Below, one piece after another: positions 11,637 through 23,335 of a stretch of 64,000 bases of DNA. The position numbers and the translations under genes were made by a program. Positions within the stretch are counted from its first letter, which is position 1, and each line of letters opens with the position of its first letter. The notes beneath the pieces were generated by a model. The model ran no database searches. It had not been told where the DNA came from and was given only the letters and a program-made list of their open reading frames with translations. The stretch is from Macrotis lagotis (taxonomy: Eukaryota > Chordata > Mammalia > Peramelemorphia > Peramelidae). The DNA lies in assembly GCF_037893015.1 (NCBI RefSeq), contig NC_133666.1, positions 225,571,258-225,635,257 of the forward strand, in the 5' to 3' direction.

Positions 11637-11815
11637 CGGGGGCGGCTAGGTGGCTCAGTGGGGGGGGGGGCGTCTAGGTGGTACAGTGGATAAACCACCG
11701 GCCCTGTAGTCAGGAGTACCTGGGTTCAAATCCGGTCTCAGACATTTATTACCTAGCTGCGTGGCCTTGGGCAAGCCACTTAACCCCTGGTTGCCTTGCA
11801 AAAAAATAACCTAAA
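11637..11815 (+). mobile_element. WSINE1-like SINE with duplicated head
   Basis: Full tRNA-derived SINE with GGTTCAAATCCGG at the Pol III B-box position and the family 3' end (GGGCAAGCCACTTAACCCC, TTGCCTTGCAAAA). The head is present twice: GGCTAGGTGGCTCAGTGG, a run of about ten G's, then GTCTAGGTGGTACAGTGGAT. A perfect 16-bp target-site duplication encloses both heads, so the duplication was part of the inserted unit or arose later within it. Confidence 0.93.
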
Positions 11816-11831
11816 AAAAATAGATATAGGG
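11816..11831 (+). repeat. Right target-site duplication of SINE
   Basis: Exact match to 11,621-11,636. Confidence 0.92.
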
Positions 11832-12044
11832 TTTCAAAAATTTCCTACAGTCATTTCTAGCTTCTCAATTTTCTTAAGATTATACCTAAATCAAATATAA
11901 TGGAATTTATATATTTATGTAGGTTTATAATAGTCAAATTAATTCTTTGCTTGCAGTCTCTTAGATGCAAAACCCTTTTAACTATGCATCTTACTTTCAC
12001 ACCATGATGTTTGAAATGCATGTGGATCTGTGTTATGAAAATCT

Positions 12045-12235
12045 CAGGAAAGATGGTTTTGGAATCAGAAGATGTAAGTCCAAATATGGGCTTGCTCTCT
12101 TCATACCTGTGTAACCTTGGGCAAATCAAAACTTCTCTGGGCCCTAGTTTTCTTATCTGTAGAGTAAGGGGGTTGGATAGAAGACCTTTAAGTTTTCTTG
12201 CAGTACAAACACTATGATTCTATGACATAGGAAAT
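12045..12235 (+). mobile_element. MIR3-type SINE
   Basis: TTTGGAATCAGAAGATG, TGTGTAACCTTGGGCAAATC, CTAGTTTTCTTATCTGTAGA, GGGGGTTGGATAGAAGACC and CACTATGATTCTATGAC match MIR3 order. Confidence 0.8.
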
Positions 12236-12396
12236 ACATTGATGAGTCATTGGCTTCAAGGTTTCAATCTAAACAATTCTTTCCTCATTGCAGAATTTTA
12301 GAGTTAGAAGAGACCTAAGGTGTGATGATGTTAATCTAGAACTGAATGACCAAGAATTTTTCTATAGAATCTCCCAAAAGTTATCTTACAGACTTT

Positions 12397-12546
12397 TTTT
12401 CTTTAAGATTTTTCAAGACAATGGGGTTAAGTGGCTTGCTCAAGGCCACACAGCTAGGTAATTATTAAGTCTCTGAGGCCGGATTTGAACTCAGGTACTC
12501 CTGACTCCAAGGCCAGTGCTCTATCCACTGCACCATCTAGCCACCC
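12397..12546 (-). mobile_element. WSINE1-like SINE, antisense
   Basis: Reverse copy: AATGGGGTTAAGTGGCTTGC, CACACAGCTAGGTAATTATT, GGATTTGAACTCAGGTACTC and the reversed head CTATCCACTGCACCATCTAG. It is flanked by the 13-bp target-site duplication CTTACAGACTTTT at 12,385-12,397 and 12,547-12,559. Confidence 0.92.
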
Positions 12547-12559
12547 CTTACAGACTTTT

Positions 12560-12842
12560 CTTAATGACTTCCAGGGAAGAGTATCCTATCTTTGCTCCTG
12601 GCCTTCTATGGACTTCAAAGTCCTATCTCCCATATCCCAATCTTTAGTACTAATACCTTCATTCCTCCTCCCCCCACACACACACTTTCTCAATTTTCTT
12701 CTACCTTTTATCTGTTGTCTTTTTCCATTGGAGTGTAATTCCCAGGGCCTATCTTTTTTGCCTGAATTTGTATACTTAGCACTTAGCATAGTTCTCCACA
12801 GACAGCAATTAATTAGTAAATAAAGTAATGAATAAATGTCCT
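12560..12842 (+). mobile_element. L2 3' end
   Basis: Contains CATTGGAGTGTAATTCC, GCCTGAATTTGTATACTTAG, CACTTAGCATAGTTC and a terminal GTAATGAATAAATG, the usual order at an L2 3' end. The SINE at 12,397-12,546 lies at its 5' side. Confidence 0.75.
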
Positions 12843-14950
12843 TTCCCTCCTTCTACTTCTCCTTTCCCCCCTTCCCTTCTTTTTATTTCTTTTTTTTTTC
12901 ACATTGATTATGTAATGCCCCACTCAGGGCATTGCCATGTGCAACACTGGGGTTTAGCCACCAAGCAAGATTAAAATGTAATTGGAAAATATTTAACAAA
13001 TAAATAAAAATAAGATAGAACATAGATAATGCTAATATATAGTTTTCTAAGTCAATAGACAACTCCTAGCAATCCTTATATAACGTTTAGTGGCCTCTGT
13101 TTCTATGTGGTGATTCAGCATCTGGAAATTAATGTCAGTCATACTGAAAACCTACACAAGACTGATGTTCCAGAAATGGATGTTTTTTGATATTATGGGA
13201 ACAATTTTATTTAGTCCTTTCAGTAATATGCAATATAGTATATATAGAGGTGACATACTTCTTGAAGGGAATTGTCTTAATACTCAAAGACTCTCCATGA
13301 ATTGAGTCCAAAAGTCATTGTCTGTTGATTGCCCAAGTTTTGCTCGGAGGCCTCCTGCAGGTTTTGTTGCATAATTCTAACTGAACATAATTCCAAATTT
13401 TATCAGTGCTAATAAGAAAAAAATATTTAAGTGCCAGCAATGACAGAAATGTTGAAAAGGTGTCTTAATATTTATTTAAAGGGGATTTTTCTCTTTCATG
13501 GTAAATCATTCTGATTTCCCGTTACTTAGCAAGAAATGTAACAACCTCGTAGGTTGAAGGAAGAAAATGTCTGCCAGCTGCAGACATCTGTAGAGCTACT
13601 TCTGGAGTACCTTCACATTTGGAAATCCTTGATGGCTTCATTTTGGCAGATCAGGTTTCTTTAGTTCTTTTGCCATTTTTTTTAACTCATGGGATTTGAG
13701 TTTTACTTCTGTTCCCCTTTTTTCTTTAACATTGGGCCAGAATTAAAATGGGAGTGCGTGGCTGAGAAAGATGATAGGATTCAGGGTATTCAGCACTGAA
13801 GTCTGATGGTTTCTTTTGGCAAGGTTTCTTTTCCTTTTTTTCCTTTTTTGTATCCACAGTGCTTTTCCTCTCCTCTGGAGTCCTTTTTTTTGTTTTCATG
13901 TTGAAAAATTCCAAAGATCCATATATTTCATCATGTATAATTTTATGGATTCAATTGGTCAAAATTTATCAGACTTTCTGAGCCTAAATTTTATTAATAA
14001 AAGGAAAGGCTTTTATTATAATAAACCTTTGTCCTTTTAAAATACAATATGCTAAATGGGGAGGAGGAATTGGAGAGCTCTTTTGAATAACTTTTGGGAC
14101 ATATGCCTAAATATTTCTCTTCCCTGGGGCAGAAGTACAGAAGATTTCCATTGCAACATTGCTTGGATGACTAGGGCTGATGACCTTAGAGACCAGGTAG
14201 GACATTCTGTGACCTTGTTCAGATTTATTCACAGTGGGATTCAAAGATCATTAGTTGGATGGACTCCAGAAGAATTATTCACCATAAAAATGAATAGTTT
14301 AAAACATTATTTTAAAAATCATGCTGAACAGTTCAAATCATTTTGTGGCCAACTTTTCTAAGGATGGAAACCAAGTCAGGTCACACTGACAGTTGTTGTA
14401 TAGCATATTCTAGAGTAGTACAGATCTTAGATAAAACTGGGAAGACCAATTTCCTATTTATAATCAGTCTCCTTTCTTTTAAAAAATAAATTTAGTCTTA
14501 AGGAAATTAATTAACTTATCCAATCAAGTCACCCATGAAATTGTTCCAGAGATAGGATTTGAATATGGCTCCTCTGTGTTACCATACTGCTTCTATTTCT
14601 CACACTGTTTTTTCTCTTTTGCTGTTTTCTCCTTCCTCTTCCCACTCCTTCAGGTTTGAATAGGAGACTTCTCTACCTTTGTCCTATCCAAACCTGCTCC
14701 CAAGAAATGATCTGAAACCCAATCACTTCAAAGTACATATAGCTGGTAGCTTAAAAATGTTAGTTCTCTCAGGACCCAGTAAGTGCTTTACATCTTAAAT
14801 GAAAAGAAATTAGGCACCAATCAGCCTGTTGGGGATTATTTGTAGATAAGGAAGACCACAAAGTCCCTGAAATCATACATTTGTTCAAGTGAACTGCATC
14901 CTTACTCTAACATAATGAGCAATAGTGCTGAATCCTATGGGTCCATATTG
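12842..14950. other. Unassigned sequence
   Basis: No known repeat recognised across most of this interval. Open stretches of 74 codons (13,816-14,040, +) and 101 codons (14,056-14,361, +, with an ATG) match no family I know and have no supporting splice or promoter evidence. A pyrimidine-rich segment lies at 12,842-12,900. Confidence 0.4.
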
Positions 14951-14954
14951 AAGC

Positions 14955-15115
14955 CTGCTAATGCTGGACCTGACATCAGAAAGATTAGAGTTCAAATCTG
15001 GTTTCAGATATCACTGCCTGTGTGACTCTGGGTAAGTCACTTAACCTCTGCCTAATTCAGTTTCTTCACCTATAAAGTGGGAATAATCGTGGCATCTACA
15101 TGCTGGGATTGTTGT
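14955..15115 (+). mobile_element. MIR SINE
   Basis: AAAGATTAGAGTTCAAATC, CTGTGTGACTCTGGGTAAG, TCACTTAACCTCTGCC, then CAGTTTCTTCACCTATAAAG. Clear MIR order. Confidence 0.85.
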
Positions 15116-15179
15116 TCAATTCAATTCAATTAATATTTATTAAGTTTATTATACTTGATTAAATTTACATACTCTCCCC

Positions 15180-15335
15180 ATTTCCAGCTTCTTTTTACAT
15201 ATTATCTTCCCTCATTTGATTATGAGCTCTTTGAGGGGAGGGATTCTCTTCTACCCTTCTTCGTATTCCCTGGCTTAGTATAGAGCCTAGAATATAGTAG
15301 GGGGTTAAATGTTTATTGACAGACTGATTTGTCAT
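15180..15335 (+). mobile_element. L2 3' end
   Basis: GATTATGAGCTCTTTGAGGG, GTATTCCCTGGCTTAG and GGGTTAAATGTTTATTGAC mark an L2 3' end on the + strand. Confidence 0.75.
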
Positions 15336-15764
15336 TATCTATTTCTTGTGTATTCTCAGAAATACCTAATAAAATAATTTTACAAGGAGCATACAACTTA
15401 ATGAATGAATGAATGAAATAGATTTGGCTCTAGGCACAGCAGAAATGAGCAATTTTTTTTTGAGATAAGTGCAACTAGCATATTTTCAGAATCCTAGGCC
15501 ATTATCTTAATAATCATCTGGCACTGTGAAATTTGGATTATTGAAATCAATGCTTATGGATTAAATTTAGTCATCAAACAAAATTCCCTGCCCACCCCCC
15601 CACCCCCAATCCCCTAGGTCTTGTGATATACCAATTATGGTCTTAGTTTAGTTTACATCCCAGGACCTTAGGTAACCAGTGTTATAAAAATGCTACTCTG
15701 AGGGTCAGATGTATCCTGACAATTGAGGATTTCATTTGATTGGCCACTGCTAGCTTTACTTATG

Positions 15765-16012
15765 GAGCAGCTGGGTAGCATAATGGATAAAATGTTGGGC
15801 CTGGAGTCAAGAAGATTCAGTTTCCTTAGTTCAAAATCTGGCCTCAGATGCTTCTTACCTATGTGATCCTGGCAAGAAACTAAACCATTTTTGCCTAAGT
15901 TTCCTCATCTGTAAAATGAGCTGGAGAAGGAAATGGCAAACCACTCCAGTATCTTCACCGAAGAAACCCTAAATAGGGTCATGGAGAGTCAGATACCTCA
16001 AAAGTTAAAACT
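15765..16012 (+). mobile_element. Mar1-like SINE with AATGGCAAACC body
   Basis: Head CAGCTGGGTAGCATAATGG, core AGTTTCCTCATCTGTAAAAT, then GAGCTGGAGAAGGAAATGGC, AAACCACTCCAGTATCTTC and AGGGTCATGGAGAGTCAG. Best copy of this type in the window. Confidence 0.88.
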
Positions 16013-16165
16013 TTAATAAGTTTACTCTGTGCTTGGACTGGGGATACAAAAAAAGAAAAAAGTCCCTGTCCTCAATACCTTCATAATTTAATGGGTAAAA
16101 ACAACTCATAAAAGAAAGCTGAAAAGTGGCATGGGGTGGGGGTGGGTGGGAGGGTAAAGCTGGGA
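16012..16165 (-). mobile_element. L2-type 3' end, antisense
   Basis: TACTCTGTGCTTGGACTGGG, GATACAAAAAAAG, GTCCCTGTCCTCAATACC and TTCATAATTTAATGGG follow the pattern of an antisense L2 3' end. Similar segments occur at 40,060, 45,690 and 36,800. Confidence 0.65.
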
Positions 16166-16740
16166 CCATTTAGCTGGGACAATCTAACCACCAAGCATGA
16201 TGTTCTGTAGAGTCAAACCAAGGAAAACTATAATGGAAAGTAGAGAGTTAATTTTAAAAATGCTGTTTTCAGAAAAATGAAATACTTGAAAAATATTCTG
16301 AAAACTTTAAAAGACTTTATAAATATTGCTGTGATGATGATAACGATTACCAGTATGATTTATTGTATTATTTTTCTTTCATTAACTTTTCCTGTTTGGG
16401 ATTCTTTTTAGTATAACTTTTTGATTAGTGCCTAATGTGAGAGTTCCCCTATCCTCAGTCCTCTGATTGAGGAGGCAATATAAGAAAAAACCTTTTAATA
16501 TTTAGAGCTATCTAATAATGGAGATGGCTTTTTTGAAAAATAGTAAAATTCCCATCATTGGAATTATTCAAGTAGAGGTTAGATGGCTAACTCTCAGTGA
16601 AGTTAAAGAAAGTAATACAAAATTAGGTATAAATTTGAACTAGATCTTCGACTTTAATTTCATTTCTAATTTTCTGCAATTCTAAGCCACTATGCAATGG
16701 TAGTTCACCTTTACATGCTACTTAACGCATGTAAAGATTT
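16165..16740. other. Unassigned AT-rich sequence
   Basis: Nothing recognisable apart from A/T-rich stretches. Confidence 0.35.
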
Positions 16741-16744
16741 TATA

Positions 16745-17105
16745 TACATTAGATTATAGATTGGAAATACAAGGGACTTTAGAGGCCATAAAGTTCAAAC
16801 CTTATTTTTCATATGTGGAAATCAAGATCCATGATGTAAGGAAACCAATATACCCAATCTACCCTTATAGGATAGTTTATTTTTTTATAGTAGAGCAGCA
16901 CAGGTCTGGAGCAAGGGGTGGTAGGGAGAAGGAGATGAAGTCATTGGATCATAGTCAACTTATTTCAACTTATTTCCCAGATGTAGAAATTGAGGTGTAG
17001 GGGAAAGAAGTGAATTTCTCCAGGTCACAGAGTTGACAGACAAGGGAGATGAGATTTGAATCCAGGTCCTTGTCTTCTGAAGTCACTTATCTTTCCACTA
17101 TACCC
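16745..17105 (-). mobile_element. MIR3-type SINE, antisense, with internal extra sequence
   Basis: Starts like antisense MIR3 (TAGATTATAGATTGGAAAT, GGGACTTTAGAGGCCATAAA) and resumes with GATGTAGAAATTGAGGTG, CCAGGTCACAGAGTTGACAG and TTTGAATCCAGGTCC. The middle part (about 16,830-16,970) is not MIR3 and may be an insertion or a second, partial copy. Confidence 0.6.
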
Positions 17106-17441
17106 ATTGTTTTGTGCTCAAATGTGTTCCAAACCAAAAATAACAATATCAGCAATAACAATGCCAGAGCAACAAAAACAGTGACAACCTAGTGAGGTGA
17201 TAATAAAAGAATCTTTGGAAACATTTTATAAATGAGAAAGTAGAGGCTTAGAGACAAATGACTCTAAGAGATAAAGATCATCACTAGCTTTAATAGTCTA
17301 AGAAGTATTTTCTTTTTTGGGGGGGCTAGTTAATATTCTTTGATATGAGATTAGGGCTCTAAACTACTTTAACACTTTTAAAAGTATGTTGTTCCATTGG
17401 TGTAGGTATTACTTTTGTTAGCATAGATCAATTGGAAAGTA

Positions 17442-17504
17442 AGTTTGGAAACAGTTTGAATATGGGGAATTAAAGAGAATGAGGAGTCAAGGATGGCACC
17501 TAGG
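17442..17504. repeat. 63-bp isolated copy of an L2 segment
   Basis: This block matches 19,662-19,724 at 61 of 63 positions (differences at 17,459 and 17,486). The later copy lies in continuous antisense L2; this one is flanked by unrelated sequence on the left and a purine-rich tract on the right. Confidence 0.88.
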
Positions 17505-17665
17505 AAAGTAAGGGAAGGAGGAAAGAGAAAAAAAGAGAACTATAGGAAGAAAAGGAGGGAGAGGAAAGGAAGGAAAGCAAAATGGAAAGGGCAGGGAAAA
17601 AGTGGGCAAGGAAGGGGAGTAGGGGAAAATGAAAGAAACAATGAAGGAAAAAGAATTTGAAGGAA
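17505..17665. repeat. Purine-rich tract
   Basis: About 160 bases almost wholly A/G on the + strand (GGAAAG and GGGAGG themes). Confidence 0.85.
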
Positions 17666-17984
17666 ACCTCTCTAGGCTGAACTTTAGAGTTTACATTCTG
17701 CTGGCACAAACTTGGAGGACTCAGGGTTGCTTCTTGTGTCACAATGAGGCATTGGAATAGAATTTTAATGGAGGAATGATGTATTTAATAGGGAAAAATC
17801 TTCAGTGAGGTTCTTTAGTTTTTTAGCCTCTTAAAAAAAGCAGAAATATTACTTTTTTCCCATTCAGAATGATAAAACCTTGTAGAATACTGAATACTTT
17901 ATTCCTAGTTTTATCTTTTTCTTTATGGAATTCCTATTCAGAATTATATGAAAAAGATAAATGATCTTTGGTCTGGGACATAGA

Positions 17985-18125
17985 ATCACAGATAACTGGA
18001 ATGTACCTTTGATGTCAGAGTTGGAAGGGAACCTCAGACACCATCTAACTCCACAAAGCATTGTTATGGAGAAGAGAACTGTGAACCAAGGTTAAGACCC
18101 AACATCATACCTTCACTAGACCAGT
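17985..18125 (-). mobile_element. MIR3-type SINE fragment, antisense
   Basis: ATAGAATCACAGATAACTGG, GAGTTGGAAGGGAACCTCAG and CACCATCTAACTCC give the antisense MIR3 tail. The remainder is diverged. Confidence 0.65.
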
Positions 18126-18825
18126 CCTTTTCATACTCATTTGATGAATCTAGGAACAATTAATATCCATATTTTCTCTAATGATGTTGATTGTTATCCC
18201 TTGCTGTCTATCTATTCTGTGCAGCTCATGTCTTCCCATAAATCCATCTCAGGAGAGAAGCCCAATGTGCCAAGATTCTTCTAATTCTCTTGACATAACC
18301 TTCCTCTTACTCTGTTGATATATCCCTGGTGCCAGTGGGGGGAACAGCCAAGCTATCTATAACAATCTCTCTCCTTCCAATACTATCCAACATTTCTTTT
18401 TATTCCTTGATAAAATGATTTATCTTACTTTAACACAGAGTTTCTAGTTTATAATATGATATAGTCCCTTCATTCAAAGGTGGAAAAGTTGGCATATGAG
18501 AAGATAACTACTGTTACCAATTGACTTTTTTGGGAAGTAAAGTCAGAAAACTTTTTCATGCACTTACTATCCTTCCCTCCTTTGGAATCCATTAGTCAAT
18601 GCTTGAAAAATTGTGATGTCTGTATATACTTTATCTAGTTCAGGTTTTCTTCTGATCACAATTAATTTCAATATAGTCTCCACTTCTTTACCTGGCATAT
18701 TGGAGACTTAGAATCCAGATGTGGTGAATACACTATCCTTGATAGTGAAAAGAATTTGTAATATTTTTTTTGCTTTTTTCTAATTTTTGCCTCTTGTATT
18801 TCAAAACTACTCATCAATAACATTT
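18125..18825. other. Unassigned sequence
   Basis: No confident repeat or exon. Confidence 0.35.
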
Positions 18826-18827
18826 AT

Positions 18828-19060
18828 TGTTGTTCAGTTGTTTCAGTTGTATCTCTGACTATTCATGACATCATCTTTTTTTTTTGTAAAAGATCCTAAA
18901 GTGGTTTTTCATTTCCTTTTCCAACTCATTTTACAAAGGAGGAAACTGAGGCAAACATGATTAAGTGACTTGTCCAAAGTAATACAAGTCAGAAGTGTCT
19001 GAGGTCATATTTGAATACAAGAAGATGAGTTGTTCTGACTGTATCACTGTATCCAGGGTA
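18828..19060 (-). mobile_element. Mar1-like SINE with AATGGCAAACC body, antisense
   Basis: TTGTTGTTCAGTTGTTTCAG, ACTATTCATGACATCATC, CCAACTCATTTTACAAAGG, AGGAAACTGAGGCAAACATG and AGTGACTTGTCCAAAG occur in antisense order. Confidence 0.82.
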
Positions 19061-19661
19061 TCACCTAAAAGTGCCTTCTTTGTTTTAAACTCTGTAGATA
19101 CAAAGGAAATGAAAAAAAGACTAGTTCTTGTTTTCAAGGAGTCCACATTTTGATGAAGAAGATAACATACAGACAACTATGTAGAATAATTTGGAGATAA
19201 TCTCAGAGGGAAGTCACTAGCAAGAAGAGCAATTGAAAAGACTTCTGCTAGAAGTTATGATTTTAGGAGAAATAAGTAGGAAAAGACTTCCAAGAATGGG
19301 TAGTAAAAAAAGACTGTAGTTAAGAAATAGGTTATTTTCTGCATGGAACAGCAAAAGAGGCCATTATCACTAGATCACAGAGGATGTGGAATGAAGTAAA
19401 GTATAATGGAGACAGGGGAAAAAAGGAAGGGACCAAGTTAACATTAATTTCCAAACAGATGATATTGTATTTGATTTTTTAATAAAAGTCAAGCATTAGA
19501 ATTTGCTAAGTGGGTGAAAGGTAGATTGGGATGAGCAGAGATTGTAGGCAAGGAGATTAACCATAAAACAATAGTCCAACCATTAGGTAATAATGGTCTA
19601 TATGAAGGTGGTGACTAGAGAAGAGAAAAGAAGTAATTGTGAGAGATCTCTCCAAGGTAGG

Positions 19662-19724
19662 AGTTTGGAAACAGTTTGGATATGGGGAATTAAAGAGAAT
19701 GAGGAATCAAGGATGGCACCTAGG
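19662..19724. repeat. Probable source copy of the 63-bp block
   Basis: Part of the continuous antisense L2 and 97% identical to 17,442-17,504. Confidence 0.88.
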
Positions 19725-20121
19725 TTGTAAGCCTGAGTAACTTGGTGGAAAATGATGCTCTCAACAAGAAAAGGAAAGTTAGAAAGGGGGAGGATTTTGA
19801 GGAAAAGATAATCAGTTCCATTTTTGGACATGTTGAATTTAAGATGTCTTCAAGACACCCAATTTGATACCAATAAGGAGTTGAAAATTTGAGACTGGAC
19901 ATTAGGAGTGAGGTCAGGGATGGGTAAATTAATGTGAGAATCGTCTATATAGGAATGATAATTAAATCTCTGAAATCAGATGAGATCATCTAGTGGAAGT
20001 GTATGCATTCAAAAGACAAGAGGACTCAGGTTGGAGTTTTGAGGGACAAACCTGATCAGGGAGCATCACTTGCTGAGGATCCTTCAAAAGATAATGAGTA
20101 ACAATCAGGCAGGTAAAGAGG

Positions 20122-20124
<3 letters not shown>

Positions 20125-20156
<32 letters not shown>
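20125..20156. repeat. (AG)n microsatellite
   Basis: Pure AG run of about 32 bases inside the antisense L2. Confidence 0.95.
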
Positions 20157-20158
<2 letters not shown>

Positions 20159-20729
20159 GTCATGAAAACCCAAAGCAAAGAGAGTATCAAATGGAAGAGT
20201 CAAAGTGTCAGATTAAAAAAATGAGATTTCAGAAAAGGTCATTCAATTTTATGATTAAGAAATTACTGGTAATTTGGGGGAAAATAGTTTTAGTTGAACA
20301 TTCTTGTAATTCAGACTGCACAGAGTTCAGAGGAGATTAAGAGGAAAAGAAGTAGAGGTGGTGATTGTAGATGGCCTTCTTGAAGAATTTGACCATGGAA
20401 AAGAGTATATAGGACAATAACTAGCAAGGATGAATAGATCAAATGGAAGTTTTCTAAACATCTGGGAGACATGAACATGTTTTTAAACAGTATGAAAGGA
20501 GTAGACAGGTGACATGGAGAAAATGAAATTTAGTGAAATCATTGGGATGATAGAGAGGACAATCTACCAGAAAAGATGAGATAGGATAATATCATGAATG
20601 CATTTAAAGGGTTTTGCCTTGGCAAGGAAAAAATGAGAGTAACAATGGTGGTGGTGGTAGAAACAGCTTAGAGATGTAGCATGAACATGAGGAAGGAATG
20701 AGAACTCTAAATGCTCTCAATTTTTCAAT

Positions 20730-21830
20730 GAAATATGAGGCAAGGTCCTCAGTCAAGAGACTGCAAGGTGACTGTATTCTTGGGATGATTTTACTAATCT
20801 GGATGTCTCACGAGGTTTTCCTTAAATTAACCTTTTTTAGCCACTGTTTCTTGCTTGGAGGCAATTCTCCTCAAAATCTCCCGCCATCTTCTTCCATCAG
20901 ATTTTACAGACATATTATATTCAAAATTGTTATTACATTTGGCTGCTATATCTCTCCACTTGGAAAGAATAGCAAGTCTCTGCTTGCTGGAAATTTATAC
21001 CAATTAGGTACATAATAAACATTGAATAAATGAATGAATGCAAGTCCCTAAGATCCTTCCCTGCAGCACCAGTGAATTACTCCCTTCCAAATATCTGACA
21101 GGCTAGGGAATACCACAAGAGTATTATATAGCTTTGGGGCCTCAACAGAAACAGGTTAAGAAATTAAGGGTCATGACTGAGCTATGTGCTGAGGATTCTA
21201 AAAGAGTGGACACTTTCCCATTGAGATCCTGGAAAACAAGTGAGAACCTAGAAATTAACTGCCTATTTATTTAGTAGGTCTTTGGTCAAATAAAGTAGGA
21301 TCTGTTGCCTAGAAAGTTTCTCTAACAGGTTAAAAATGAAGGACACCTTAGTGTAATCACTAAAGAAGTTTCCTTGGTTCAGTTCTACCTAATACTAGGC
21401 TGGTGAGAAGCTTTTCTGGTATTCTTTCAAACTTCACTGGTAGACTAACTTAATACTCACTACCCAGAGGAAAACCAGGATTGTAATTCAAAGCAACTGA
21501 TTGGGTTATTTGGGGTAACACCTGCAATGTGGTGCCTTCTTAGCATCCAGAAGAGATGACATGGCAGTCATCCATGAATGGTGGAAGTTGGGGCTTATGG
21601 GAACCTTGATGAGGAGAGGAGAGGAGAGAAGAGGAGAGACATATACTTTGGAAGTGTAGTAAATACAGATGGTTTGGATCCAGATGAATCTAAGGAGGCA
21701 AATTATCTTCTATTTAAAAGCATTTAAAAAAGAAAATTAAAAATCTTTTTTTTTTTTTAAAAAAGCATTGTTTGAGTCTTGTGTACTATGTTGGATTTTT
21801 CTAATGATAGGAAGGCAGGTTTTGCAAGGT
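20730..21830. other. Unassigned sequence
   Basis: No confident family. A GAGGAGA-type purine tract lies at 21,610-21,640. A 105-codon open stretch (20,698-21,015, +) resembles nothing known to me. Confidence 0.35.
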
Positions 21831-21965
21831 AGTATGAGTCAGAAGTCATAGATTTGGAGTCAGAAGTCATAGATTCAAATTTTGCACTGAAACATGGCAT
21901 ATGTGACAATGGATGTCATCTAATCTTTCAGTACACCAGGCAACTCTATAGCTATTCCCTAGATA
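21830..21965 (+). mobile_element. MIR-type SINE fragment
   Basis: GGAGTCAGAAGTCATAGATT occurs twice in near-exact tandem (period 21), followed by a diverged MIR core. Confidence 0.5.
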
Positions 21966-22079
21966 TGTTGATTTGTAGTGTTAGAGTACATTTTCCATGC
22001 CATTGATTAAAACACAGATCCAGACTAATGATGATGATGATAGATAATATCTACAATAAAAGATAAAGTATTTTGCTTC

Positions 22080-22295
22080 CTGGTATCTCCTTTGATCACT
22101 ATAAAATTTTTGTGGGGTAGGTAATTACTGATAGGATCACCCCCACATTTTACAGATGAGGAAATAGAGTCACAGAGAAAGTGAATGATTTAGCCAAAAA
22201 TTACACAGTTAATAAGAAACAGAGAGACAGAATTTAGGATTCAGCATCTTCTGACTTGTACTGGCTTCATTAGTCCAAAGATTCTTTATCTATCT
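22080..22295 (-). mobile_element. MIR SINE, antisense
   Basis: CCCACATTTTACAGATGAGG, AAATAGAGTCACAGAGAAAG, GAATGATTTAGCC and TACACAGTTAATAAG follow antisense MIR order. Confidence 0.75.
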
Positions 22296-22760
22296 CACAA
22301 GGTTCAAATGGAAATAAAATAGTAAGTAAATATAAACTATTTCATATAATCTTGTAGGAGGCAGTTTGAACAGTTACTCATAGTCATCTATCCATGTCAT
22401 AGTGACAGGAAGGGGCAGCCAACTGAAGACTTTATAATTCAAATGGTGGCTCCTGCTCCCTTTGAAAGGTAGAAAATCTTTGCAGGTGCTACCTGGCCTG
22501 CATCAGAGTGGTGGAATGTGTTGCCTTGATAGAAACCATTTTGCGCAGTATCATAATCATAAGGACTCAGAAAGAATTCAATGCTAATGAATAAAATGCC
22601 TCGGTGAAATTTGTTGGATACATTTAACATCTTGAACTAGAATTTCCAGGGGCTCTGTTTTTATTGGACCCACATTGACTTTCTTTCTTTTCAGAGATAT
22701 TAAAGAATCTTATACCAACAATTTTGCTGTAAAATATTCATAAGACCCAAAGCTTCAGAG
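22295..22760. other. Unassigned sequence
   Basis: Nothing recognisable; ordinary mixed-composition DNA. Confidence 0.35.
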
Positions 22761-22763
22761 ACA

Positions 22764-22765
22764 GG

Positions 22766-22827
<62 letters not shown>

Positions 22828-22930
22828 GAGACAGAGAGAGAGACAGAGAGACAGAGACAGTCAGACAGAGACAGTCAGACAGACAGAGACAGACAGAAAG
22901 ACAGAAAGATGACAGACACAGAGACAGAGA
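22764..22930. repeat. (AG)n / (ACAG)n compound tract
   Basis: About 165 bases, nearly pure AG giving way to GACAGA and AGTCAGAC units. Purine-rich on the + strand. Long open frames here are repeat artefacts. Confidence 0.95.
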
Positions 22931-23221
22931 AGAAAATACAATCAATTCAAAAATGAAAGCTAGTAAAATAATGCATGGTTAATGATGTAATACTGTAGAT
23001 TAAGAATCTGACACTTCCAAACATTTCTTATAATTCAATTTAGTATGTCGCAGATACACTTAGTTTAGAAAATGTAAATGATCCAAAAGAAATTATCTCT
23101 GAAATCTGGTAATAATTCTAAACCTTAGCCAGGAAATACTTTTCTCTCTATATTTCAGTAAAGACTGGTTGATTAATAACTAGCATTGTTCTATCAATGG
23201 AAACATGATGAACCTAGGAGA

Positions 23222-23335
23222 AGACACTTTCCCCACTCTGGCCCTCAGTTTCTTTACCTGCAAAATGAGGATCAGGGATTAGATGACCTATAAGGTCATT
23301 TCCAGCTCTAAATCTGTGACCCTATGATCTCTGAC
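23222..23335 (+). mobile_element. MIR3-type SINE fragment
   Basis: CCTCAGTTTCTTTACCTGCA, GGGATTAGATGACCTATAAG and TTTCCAGCTCTAAATCTGTG. Only the 3' half is present. Confidence 0.8.

Larger units (their letters stand above)
19060..20730 (-). mobile_element. L2 ORF2 fragment, antisense
   Basis: The - strand encodes broken pieces of the C-terminal part of an L2 (CR1-like) reverse transcriptase protein. One stretch at about 19,720-19,660 reads LGAILDSSFSLIPHIQTV, a recognisable L2 passage. The + strand shows the usual antisense L2 phrases in order, from GGAGTCCACATTTTGATG through TGGACATGTTGAATTTAAGA to GGGTTTTGCCTTGGCAAGG. The frame is interrupted many times. An (AG)n run interrupts it at 20,125-20,156. 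Confidence 0.85.

Noticed and set aside
13726..13914. Lysine-rich small frame on the - strand
   Set aside because: Produced by T-rich DNA (TTTTTCC themes); no other evidence.
14056..14361. 101-codon ATG-started open stretch
   Set aside because: No similarity I recognise, no splice, promoter or codon-use evidence. Stretches of this length are expected by chance in 64 kb.
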